The notes beneath the pieces are model-generated. The model saw only the letters and a program-made list of their open reading frames with translations, searched no databases and had not been told where the DNA came from. The position numbers and the translations under genes are program-made. Below are positions 1 through 7,015 of a stretch of 14,142 nucleotides of DNA, in pieces (position 1 is the stretch's first letter; each line of letters starts with the position of its first letter). Source of the DNA: an uncultured Prevotella sp. (GTDB lineage: Bacteria > Bacteroidota > Bacteroidia > Bacteroidales > Bacteroidaceae); assembly GCA_900765465.1 (NCBI GenBank), contig CAAFRM010000124.1:1-14142 (forward strand). Reading direction: 5' to 3'.

Positions 1-1868
1 CCTTGGTTGGCATTGTCCATCTTCACGTAATAGCTGCCGCTTGTTCCGGCATTCGCCTGACGGACATTCTTCAGCTTCACGGTGTATGTTGTGCCGGCTT
101 TATCAGCCTTGAATACATACCAGCTGTCCCAAGTCTTGCCAATTTCATTTGTAGAACTGTACTCTATGTCACAGCCCTCTGGAACTACATCGCCCGATGC
201 AAACTTCACGGTTACTGGAAGCAACTCCTTCGGGTAGTTGGCGGGAACGGTAAACTTAAACTCCGCCTCGGCATTTGCATTTGTTCCGATGTTGGCAGGA
301 GCGTTTACCTGATACTGCACCTCGTTGATGCTGTAGAGATGGATATTGATGCTCAATCCATGCCTTTTGGTATCGTAGAGGTGGATGGTTCCTTCTCGCC
401 AGTTATCATCAACGATTCCCAGCTTGTATGTGATGGTACCAGTGCCCGTTTGGGTATTACTATCGTATGAATAGCTTGCAACCACAGGCTGGGCATCTTC
501 TGCGTATGCCAGGTTTTCAGTCCATATTGCCTTGAAATCAGATGCCTGCTTGCTGGCAGCGTCATTACCTTTATAGGTAAAGCTGATTGTCTGCTGTGTG
601 CCTTCGCCCGAATGTACAAACTGATAGTTTCCCTTTTCTATTTTCAGCTCGTCATTGCCATTGGAAACCCCTGGCACGATTTGCTGTATGGTAATCCATG
701 GGTTGTTGACAGGAGCACTTTTCAAGGCATATTCATGGTTGCCATATCCCCAGCTTTCATCCAGCTTGTCTATTATGATTTTATATTCATAGTTTCGTTT
801 GATCTGGTATGGTTTGTTGTTTTTATCCTGCAAGTATATCAGATAATACTTTCCGTTATGCGACAACAGAACCTTTGAAGGTGCTGATGGCAGGTTGGCA
901 TCTTCGAATACGCCTGTAGGGTTAAACATCTGGGTGTTATCACCCTTCAGTCTGCTTCCGTCAAGTGGTGGCGTAACATAATCTACATCCCACTTCCAGG
1001 ATGAATCTCCCGTTGTAGGTGTAAATGCCAGATTATTTCTGTCGAATGGCGCCAGGGTGCCGTAGGAGAGTCCGTTGACAACGGTCAATTTGAAGTCGTT
1101 TACGAGATTGGGATTTTTTGCTTTTGCATCTGCACTCCATTCTGCCGAAATCTTAGCCCTGTCTCTTATGAGATGAATGATATAATCATTCTTTAGTGTA
1201 TCTTTTCTCAGATATTCTTTCAGCTCTTTAGGATTATCTTTTTTGATATATCCCCAGTAGCGCATGATGACAGACTGGTCTTCCGTGTGATTGGTCTCGA
1301 AAGTAGTCATGAGCAGATTCTCATGCATGCCTGCCCATTTCCACTGATCGCTTTCATTGATGGTTTGGTAAACACTGCTTGTATTCGCCACCAGATGGAT
1401 ACGTGAGGTGTTGTTCGGAATCATTGCCGAAAATTCTTTTGGCTCTGTGCTTCCGTTGGTCTTGATTCCTCCGCCGCTCACACCTTCTGCTGGGTTATGG
1501 GTGATGCTTCCAGTGTGATTGCCATTCTCGTCAACTTCATGATAGTTTCCGTCGTTATCTCTTTTGAATCCAAGAACCGCAGTAAAATCATCCTGTATTT
1601 TGCCGAATCCCACAAACTGTCCCTTGTTGTCGAAGCAGAACAGCTTCATGGCTTCTTTGTTTCGGATACCTTCATTGAGGAACACGGTGCTTCGGGTAGC
1701 GTTCTCTTCGAAACTGGGAATGGCTATTCTGAAGCTGGCTTTATAGTAACCTTCTTCTGTTTCACTGGTCGTAGAAGGTTCGTTGTCAACCATAGAATCG
1801 GAACAGGCTGTCAACATGGTTGTTAACAGCACTGCTATGATTCCGATATATAATTTTATTTCTTTCAT
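1..1868 (-). CDS. Large fimbrial accessory/tip-type lipoprotein, C-terminus cut by window edge
   Basis: I translated this frame by hand from position 1868 and found 622 codons without a stop, so the gene continues beyond the left edge. It starts MKEIKLYIGI with a lipobox (LTAC, Cys22) and a Ser/Thr/Glu-rich linker, then Thr-Arg at 58-59, a candidate Arg-protease maturation site. Residues about 43-391 look like the two-domain FimA/Mfa1-type fold: a KASFRIAIPSF strand, then KRNYEYKIII at 357-366 and a closing NNPWITI around Trp391. Residues 403-622 are extra beta-rich sequence with Ig-like character (for example GLSINIHLYSI), which a simple polymerising subunit would lack. It lies 15 bases after the upstream gene, so it is probably co-transcribed. 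By position and size it is probably a tip or accessory subunit. The family is well supported; the exact role and ligand are inferred. Confidence 0.75.
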   Translation of the reverse strand, partial: MKEIKLYIGIIAVLLTTMLTACSDSMVDNEPSTTSETEEGYYKASFRIAIPSFEENATRSTVFLNEGIRNKEAMKLFCFDNKGQFVGFGKIQDDFTAVLGFKRDNDGNYHEVDENGNHTGSITHNPAEGVSGGGIKTNGSTEPKEFSAMIPNNTSRIHLVANTSSVYQTINESDQWKWAGMHENLLMTTFETNHTEDQSVIMRYWGYIKKDNPKELKEYLRKDTLKNDYIIHLIRDRAKISAEWSADAKAKNPNLVNDFKLTVVNGLSYGTLAPFDRNNLAFTPTTGDSSWKWDVDYVTPPLDGSRLKGDNTQMFNPTGVFEDANLPSAPSKVLLSHNGKYYLIYLQDKNNKPYQIKRNYEYKIIIDKLDESWGYGNHEYALKSAPVNNPWITIQQIVPGVSNGNDELKIEKGNYQFVHSGEGTQQTISFTYKGNDAASKQASDFKAIWTENLAYAEDAQPVVASYSYDSNTQTGTGTITYKLGIVDDNWREGTIHLYDTKRHGLSINIHLYSINEVQYQVNAPANIGTNANAEAEFKFTVPANYPKELLPVTVKFASGDVVPEGCDIEYSSTNEIGKTWDSWYVFKADKAGTTYTVKLKNVRQANAGTSGSYYVKMDNANQ

Positions 1869-1883
1869 ATCATTCTGCTTCTT

Positions 1884-3794
1884 TTATTCGATGTCTTGGT
1901 TCTCGATTTTTTCAATTTCATCCAATGTCAGGTCACGGACGCAGCGAACGAACTTGCCATCTTGCTTCTTGTCGTTATTGTAGCCTGATGTGTTGCCGTC
2001 AAGAGTCCAGTAGCATTCACCTGTCATCACTTTTCCGAAAGCATTCTTTGCCTCGTCAATTTTCTGCAAACCCAAGATGACTTTTACTTCGTCTTGAGTT
2101 GGAAGGCGCCAGCCGTTCATTTCAACGGCCTCACCCTTTCGGGTCTTTGCGGTTTCTGTATACTTTTTGCAATAATCTCTGGCTGCTTGGTTGCTTTCGT
2201 AGAAATTGCCTTTTGCATGATCGCCTTCGCCCACTGTTGAGGCTATGATGAAGGCAGGTGAAACCGTATTGTCTTGTGACATGTTGTTGTTGTCCAATTT
2301 TGGCTTGGCAAAGGTATATTGGCTGTAATTACTGTTCCTGGTATTAGCTACCTGAACTGTGTACAGTCGGTTTTTGATATCCTTTGTATGGTCAGATTTA
2401 ACACTTTCTACATTCAGTGAATACACAGCAGGATATTTCCTGACGAGTACATCCTGGTATTTGCTGTGACCATTATGGTTAAAGCCAATCTTGAACTTAC
2501 AGTAAACGACGGTGTTGTGCGATGGCTGGTCTCCTGTTTCTATTCTTATCCATCCTCTTTTATTGTCACCTGTATTAGTAGAAAATTTTGCGTCAGCTCC
2601 ACCAAATTGTACCTCCAGAGTGCTGATTTCTCCAAACTTGTTGATTTCATACCCGTTTTTATCAGAGGTGCTACATTCTTCTGCAGCAAACCATTGAATG
2701 CTTTCATCCAGCGATTTGTCTTTTATATCCAGCGTCGTAGGATATACCACCAGATAGCTTGCCTTATCAGCATCTACTTTAGTATCTTCTCCCGTAGTCC
2801 ATTTGGTGATAGCCCATTTCAGGTAGCCCAATTCTTCATTGTAATCAATGTTTATACTATCCTTGAGACGCTTGATGTCTGCATTTACCGTATAGATGTA
2901 GTTGCGTTCCAGCTTCATTTCTCCCTTTGGGTCACGAACGGGGATGGTCAGCTCTTTTTCCCTTGTATCATTCTTGTTATCTTTGCTTTCGAAAACAACC
3001 TTTACGGCAATTTTCGGAGCATCCTTCTGGCTGGTCCAGGTGGTGGAATAACTGTATGTAGTTACAGAACACTTGTTGGCTTCTATCTTATCCACCGTGT
3101 TATCTGCGTTGTTGCTCACGATTTTTGGCTTAGCCGTCTGGCCTGCAAATACAGAAGTATTGGTGTTGTAGTTGAGAAACTTCCACTTTACGTTTGTGAT
3201 ATTGTAGCCGTTTACTGATGAAGAGAGATTCAGCTTAATCTTGGCAGCCGCTCTCACCAGTTCTACGGGAATATCCTGTATAGGGTCTTTGCTGATGATA
3301 TACTGCCCCTTGGCACTCATCAGAAACTTCTTGTCTTTTGCCTGAGGATAGGGAAGCCAGATGTCGTTGTCCTGCTGGGTGGCTGCCTGCAACTCTTCAA
3401 GAGTCTTCTTGCTGAGATCGGCTTGGGCATTGGCTACGGCATAGTAGTTGTAGGAATGATCTTCCTGCAGGTTGAGATCCACCTTCCAGTTGTTCTTGCC
3501 CAATACTTCTGCCTGATTTTCTGCAGGACTTGAATTCTGGTGATTGACACAGCACTTGCCGAATTCCGGCTCGAACATCTTGAAGTCAAGCTTTGACAAG
3601 GTCTTCTCATGAAGAGCGTCCTCATCATTTGCTCTTGACTTCTGCAGGTCGTTGACCATAGGAATCATGTTCAGCTGTTGTGCAGGCGAGTTGTTTCCCA
3701 GCTCGTCTTCAGCCGAACATCCAGCTATGAGCAAACCTGCCGTCAGGGTCAAGATGCCTTTCGTGAATCTTATGTCTTTATATAACTTCTTCAT
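1884..3794 (-). CDS. Fimbrial accessory lipoprotein with C-terminal lectin-like (DUF1566/FISUMP-type) module
   Basis: 636 residues. The signal peptide ends in a lipobox (LIAGC, Cys26), and Arg54 in KSRAND is a candidate maturation site. Residues about 70-332 fit the FimA/Mfa1-type subunit fold: ELVRAAAKIKLNL at 178-190, LERNYIYTV at 295-303, and a final strand ending at Trp332. A beta-rich middle region follows (about 340-500). The last 100 or so residues carry the signature of the DUF1566/Fibrobacter-type paralogous domain, a C-type-lectin-like fold: Cys542, NGWRLPTQDE at 560-569, CYWTLD at 594-599, and FVRCVRD at 615-621. This suggests a tip subunit that binds a surface ligand; that role is inferred from architecture. 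The start lies 24 bases after the previous gene's stop and is preceded by ATAAGAAAAC, a variant of the leader motif found across this locus. Confidence 0.78.
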   Translation of the reverse strand: MKKLYKDIRFTKGILTLTAGLLIAGCSAEDELGNNSPAQQLNMIPMVNDLQKSRANDEDALHEKTLSKLDFKMFEPEFGKCCVNHQNSSPAENQAEVLGKNNWKVDLNLQEDHSYNYYAVANAQADLSKKTLEELQAATQQDNDIWLPYPQAKDKKFLMSAKGQYIISKDPIQDIPVELVRAAAKIKLNLSSSVNGYNITNVKWKFLNYNTNTSVFAGQTAKPKIVSNNADNTVDKIEANKCSVTTYSYSTTWTSQKDAPKIAVKVVFESKDNKNDTREKELTIPVRDPKGEMKLERNYIYTVNADIKRLKDSINIDYNEELGYLKWAITKWTTGEDTKVDADKASYLVVYPTTLDIKDKSLDESIQWFAAEECSTSDKNGYEINKFGEISTLEVQFGGADAKFSTNTGDNKRGWIRIETGDQPSHNTVVYCKFKIGFNHNGHSKYQDVLVRKYPAVYSLNVESVKSDHTKDIKNRLYTVQVANTRNSNYSQYTFAKPKLDNNNMSQDNTVSPAFIIASTVGEGDHAKGNFYESNQAARDYCKKYTETAKTRKGEAVEMNGWRLPTQDEVKVILGLQKIDEAKNAFGKVMTGECYWTLDGNTSGYNNDKKQDGKFVRCVRDLTLDEIEKIENQDIE

Positions 3795-3818
3795 GATGAA
3801 TATTGTTTTCTTATGTCT

Positions 3819-5498
3819 TTATAATACTTGTTCGAAGTGAATGTCTTTGCCCGCATCCTCTCCGGTGGTACATCCCTTCAGTTTGAAATCAGGATTGAGA
3901 ACAAACCTTTCGTTTGGATTCTTGGTCAGGAACACATGTGCTCTTACGTTGTGTGGCTGAGCCATATCCAGTCGGTTCTTGGGCACTACATAGAAGTAGA
4001 GGGTTTTCTTTGCTCCTTCCTTGTTGATGATGTAGCTTTCTATCTTGTAGCTGTCGGCCGACTGTCCATCTTTGTAACTTCCATCCGCATTACATTCTAC
4101 GAATCCGAACAATGGGTTGTCTGTCTGGAGAATCCATGGTGCTCCTTTGGTGTCGATGTCCTTCAGTGTAATCATCGGACCGCGTTGTGGCTGACCATAA
4201 TATACCTTGTAGCCCCAGTCTGTCTTGTCGGCATCAGGAAATATCACTTCTGTTGATGCATCGATGTAATCATACGTTCCACCATCTTGCCATTCTTTTA
4301 TGGTTGGAGTAACGGTGAGCATGCCCATCTGTCCGTTGAGGAAGTAACCGTAAACTACCAGCTCGCGGTTGCGGATGGCTTTACCGTCTGTTGGGATACT
4401 GAAGTCAACGCTTTTTTCTTCCGTGCCTAAAGAATAATGAATCTTTCCTTTGATTGCCTTGGTGGTTTCACGGAGATAGCACAGGTTGTGGGAAGCAATT
4501 CCTGCTTTCTTAAAGGCATCCAGATAATCCTGTGCAGTTTGAGTTTCGGTCTTCTTGAACTTCTCAGGATCTTCTACTTCCTTGATGTTATCTGTCTCAA
4601 CACCATTCAGTTTCAAAACAGTTGATACATAGCCGGTACTGTTTACATTGTATTTGTTGCTGGTAACAACCTGGTTGTCATCATTTTCTTTGTATTCAGT
4701 CTCATCAGGGAAGATGTAGCTGGCGGTAGGAATGGTGTTTCCTTCCACCTCTATACTGGTAACCTTTACATTTTCTATGCCCGTTTTTCGGGCAAAGTAG
4801 AAGTGGAGCTTGGAAACAGCGCGAACCAGAGGAATCTTGATGCCTTTGGTCTTTGCCTCTGCTTCGGTTGTTCCAACATGATTCTCTACAGAAATGTTGG
4901 TGATGGCACGAGAGATAGGAAGACCTGTTTCAGGAACTTCCGTGTTTTGTGGTTTGCCATTTTTCTGAATGCCAAAAGTAGAGTCAAAGCAGATATTCTG
5001 CAACTCCTTGCGGGTGATGTTGCTGAAATCCTTACCGTTCAACTTGCTTTCTATATTGGTACTTTCGGAATTTGCGAGGATGTAGAGGTCGATATTTTCC
5101 ACCTCTTTACCTGCTATCTTTCTTAAGAAACGTAGCTGCAGATTGTAGCTGCTATTAATATCTTTCAATGCTTCTTCCTTATATGCGATAGGATTGGCAT
5201 CTTCGTTTGTGCCAGATTGAAACACCCACACCTTGATGCTGTGAATGTCGCTCTCTGAGTTGGGGTCAGCTTTGCTCTCATTATTTGCGAACACACCTTC
5301 CGTACGGCTTTCTCCAGCTCGGGTGCTGTTAGCCGAATTGCTAGAGAAGCTGAGGCTGATATATGCGTCATGATTCTCAGCGGTCTCTGTATCTTGGTTC
5401 TCTGAACAAGATGCCATGGCGCCTACCATGAGCAAGGCAGCTAGTGCCGTAAGTGTCTGGCGCATCATCTTGGTCAAAGTAGTTTTATAGCTAGTCAT
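3819..5498 (-). CDS. Fimbrial accessory lipoprotein, FimA/Mfa1-type fold with extra C-terminal domain
   Basis: 559 residues from the first Met; Met11 or Met12 could also be the true start, giving a more standard signal peptide. Lipobox MASC (Cys31), then NSTRAGE with Arg60 as candidate maturation site. The N-terminal domain shows typical fimbrillin strands: AYISLSFSS at 45-53 and IHSIKVWVFQSG at 85-96, similar to the P. gingivalis FimA N-terminal family. LVRAVSKLHFYF at 224-235 and RNRELVVYGYF at 376-386, ending at Trp403, match the second transthyretin-like domain. Residues about 410-559 form an additional beta-rich region of unknown role. It follows the anchor gene after 63 bases. Probably a minor shaft or adaptor subunit, comparable in position to FimC/D or Mfa3/4, though orthology cannot be set from this sequence alone. 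Confidence 0.78.
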   Translation of the reverse strand: MTSYKTTLTKMMRQTLTALAALLMVGAMASCSENQDTETAENHDAYISLSFSSNSANSTRAGESRTEGVFANNESKADPNSESDIHSIKVWVFQSGTNEDANPIAYKEEALKDINSSYNLQLRFLRKIAGKEVENIDLYILANSESTNIESKLNGKDFSNITRKELQNICFDSTFGIQKNGKPQNTEVPETGLPISRAITNISVENHVGTTEAEAKTKGIKIPLVRAVSKLHFYFARKTGIENVKVTSIEVEGNTIPTASYIFPDETEYKENDDNQVVTSNKYNVNSTGYVSTVLKLNGVETDNIKEVEDPEKFKKTETQTAQDYLDAFKKAGIASHNLCYLRETTKAIKGKIHYSLGTEEKSVDFSIPTDGKAIRNRELVVYGYFLNGQMGMLTVTPTIKEWQDGGTYDYIDASTEVIFPDADKTDWGYKVYYGQPQRGPMITLKDIDTKGAPWILQTDNPLFGFVECNADGSYKDGQSADSYKIESYIINKEGAKKTLYFYVVPKNRLDMAQPHNVRAHVFLTKNPNERFVLNPDFKLKGCTTGEDAGKDIHFEQVL

Positions 5499-5506
5499 CT
5501 TTTTCT

Positions 5507-5527
5507 TTCTTTTACTTATACTTATAC
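5507..5527 (-). repeat. 21-base leader repeat, copy 1 (before accessory subunit gene)
   Basis: The minus strand reads GTATAAGTATAAGTAAAAG plus two more bases, ending 8 bases before the start codon at 5498. The same 21 bases occur exactly at 6703-6723 before the next upstream gene. It contains the tandem unit ATAAGT and the locus-wide motif ATAAGTAAAA (5510-5519). Confidence 0.7.
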
Positions 5528-5561
5528 TTGTTGTTGCGTTGGTGGAGTAGTATGGGTGGTA

Positions 5562-6680
5562 CTACTTCTTTTCTGAACCTCCCAGGTCGGCGTCCTGCAG
5601 GTTCATCACCCAGCCGTTCACCTTTATCTTGGCGTTGAGGTTATAGTGGTCGCTGGTGTTGTCGCTTGGCACGTAGAAGGTGAGCACATAGTGGTCTTGG
5701 CGGTCGAGGTATTCCTGCGAATCCCAATCCTTTTCGGCACGTTCGCCGCAGAGGGCGAGGAACCATGGCAGGGAGTGGTCGAAGATGACCTTGTTGTTGC
5801 GCTTGTCGGTGATGACGATGCGCTTGTCGTCATATTCGCTTCCGCTGCGGGTGGAAACCTGGTCGTCGTTGCGCTCGAACATTCGGGATGATGACAGGTC
5901 GTAAACCAGTGCCTTGTCTATCTTTTCGCCTTCCACCTCGGTTTCGCCGCTCTTGTTGGTCACCATCTTCTCGCTGAAGGGTACGTAGGTGATGGCTTTG
6001 TTCATCACCTTGTCGCCCTTATAGTCGAGCAGGGCAGCAGACCCCTTGATTCTTACGTCGAAGTTGTCGGGGGTAAAACCAGGCTGGTCGTTTTCGTATG
6101 GCAGCATCACGATGCGATAGGTTTTGGTACATTTCATCAGACTCAATTCTGATGTCACGTCTTTGCCTTCGTAGTTGAGGGATGTCTGTGCGGTATAGAG
6201 TGCAGAGAACTTTCTGTTGTTCTCATAGTTCTCGCCTTCGTTCTTTCCCATCACCTCCTGCAGGTCGTCGATGGTTGATACGCCTGGGGTAAGCTGGGTG
6301 AAGGTGAATTCCATCTCGTCATCCTCGCCGTCAGCACGGGCAGAGATGTTCTGCTTGTCACGGGCCAGGCAGACGAAGGTGTACTTGCCTTCGTTGAGGT
6401 CGGTGATTTCCATTCTATGCCCGTTTTCAAACTTATCAGCCGACTCCACGTAGGTATCGAAATACTTTCCGTTCTTGTCGAACACATATACGTTGATGTT
6501 TTTTACCTCAGCCGAGAAAGCGTCTGCTTCCTTCACGTTGTAGGTATAGTCAAAACCGAGCGATATTTTGGGTGTAGGACAGCCCATCAGGTCGTCTTTC
6601 ATGCAGGATGAAAGCGAGGTGAGTGCGATGGCTGAGATACAGACCGCTTTGCAACAGTTATGGGTGAAGAAATGTGCCAT
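5562..6680 (-). CDS. mfa2: FimB/Mfa2-family fimbrial anchor lipoprotein
   Basis: 372 residues. The signal peptide ends in lipobox LSSC (Cys26). The mature N-terminus carries the family signature: a second Cys (Cys34, in GCPTPKISLGFDYTYN), then AEVKNINVYVFDKNGKYF at 57-74. The length is usual for the family. In P. gingivalis, FimB/Mfa2 anchors the fibre in the outer membrane and limits its length. Unlike its four neighbouring subunits it has no Arg site 28-37 residues past the lipobox Cys, fitting a protein that keeps its lipid. It lies downstream of the major fimbrillin gene, the order known for mfa1-mfa2, but separated by an unusually long hairpin-rich gap of 335 bases. The gene symbol is by family; FimB-type and Mfa2-type cannot be separated here. 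Confidence 0.9.
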   Translation of the reverse strand: MAHFFTHNCCKAVCISAIALTSLSSCMKDDLMGCPTPKISLGFDYTYNVKEADAFSAEVKNINVYVFDKNGKYFDTYVESADKFENGHRMEITDLNEGKYTFVCLARDKQNISARADGEDDEMEFTFTQLTPGVSTIDDLQEVMGKNEGENYENNRKFSALYTAQTSLNYEGKDVTSELSLMKCTKTYRIVMLPYENDQPGFTPDNFDVRIKGSAALLDYKGDKVMNKAITYVPFSEKMVTNKSGETEVEGEKIDKALVYDLSSSRMFERNDDQVSTRSGSEYDDKRIVITDKRNNKVIFDHSLPWFLALCGERAEKDWDSQEYLDRQDHYVLTFYVPSDNTSDHYNLNAKIKVNGWVMNLQDADLGGSEKK

Positions 6681-6702
6681 ATTGTTATTGTTGTTAATAT
6701 TA

Positions 6703-6723
6703 TTCTTTTACTTATACTTATAC
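6703..6723 (-). repeat. 21-base leader repeat, copy 2 (before anchor gene)
   Basis: Exact copy of the sequence at 5507-5527, here ending 22 bases before the anchor gene start at 6680. It includes ATAAGTAAAA at 6706-6715. Confidence 0.7.
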
Positions 6724-6847
6724 CTTATTATATATAGAGTGCCAGACTTGTGATGTTGGGTGACATCTGATGGCCTTGGCATCATCATTTTCTGCTAGAA
6801 GTGGTGCCTGGTGAAGAATCTTTCTTCCTGTAAGCACGGTGTGAATC

Positions 6848-6865
6848 CCGTCATTTTGTTGACGG
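6848..6865 (-). other. Small stem-loop between fimbrillin and anchor genes
   Basis: Perfect 6-bp stem CCGTCA/TGACGG with a 6-base loop (plus-strand reading). It is the third hairpin in the transcript after the fimbrillin stop codon. It is short enough to occur by chance and gains weight only from its companions. Confidence 0.35.
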
Positions 6866-6894
6866 CATAGGGTGGGGTGATGTCGTTTTTAGGT

Positions 6895-6928
6895 AATCTC
6901 TCGGAGGAACTGAGTCCTCCGAGAGATT
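6895..6928 (-). terminator. Strong 14-bp stem-loop downstream of the fimbrillin gene, possible partial terminator
   Basis: AATCTCTCGGAGGA and its exact complement are separated by 6 bases, giving a 14-bp perfect stem. It begins about 90 bases after the fimbrillin stop codon. On the minus strand the bases after the stem are ACCTAAAAACGAC, without a U-tract, so full intrinsic termination is unlikely. Plausible roles are partial termination or protection of the 3' end of the fimbrillin message, so that the major subunit is made in excess over the anchor. On the plus strand the stem is followed by a T-rich stretch, but no plus-strand gene lies upstream. Confidence 0.55.
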
Positions 6929-6956
6929 GGACTTATTTTATTTCAAGCGATATGAT

Positions 6957-6976
6957 AATTCCTGATTCCAGGAATT
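6957..6976 (-). other. 8-bp stem-loop just after the fimbrillin stop codon
   Basis: AATTCCTG, 4-base loop, CAGGAATT: a perfect 8-bp stem starting about 40 bases past the fimbrillin stop codon in the transcript. It is the first of three hairpins in this gap and may protect the message end together with the larger stem at 6895-6928. Confidence 0.4.
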
Positions 6977-7015
6977 CTGTGTTGTTATGAAATCGTATTG
7001 GAATCCGGAATGGGA

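Larger units (their letters stand above)
6681..7015 (-). other. 335-base gap between fimbrillin and anchor genes, hairpin-rich
   Basis: No gene is seen on either strand. Reading in the direction of transcription it holds an 8-bp stem-loop (6957-6976), a perfect 14-bp stem-loop (6895-6928), a 6-bp stem-loop (6848-6865), then an A/T-rich leader with the 21-base repeat just before the anchor gene. I found no TAnnTTTG promoter element in the minus-strand leader, so the anchor gene is probably expressed by read-through past the hairpins. Confidence 0.6.

Noticed and set aside
3..470. Plus-strand open frame of 155 codons at the left edge
   Set aside because: Antisense to the 622-codon open frame on the minus strand, which has a lipoprotein signal and fimbrial motifs; the plus-strand product resembles nothing known.
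2466..3218. Plus-strand open frame of 250 codons inside the accessory subunit gene
   Set aside because: It lies fully antisense to a well-supported fimbrial gene, has no recognisable domain, and the stretch is explained by the coding constraints of the minus strand.
6895..6928. 14-bp stem read as a full intrinsic terminator on the minus strand
   Set aside because: No U-tract follows the stem in that direction and the anchor gene beyond it has no visible promoter of its own, so complete termination would silence the rest of the cluster.
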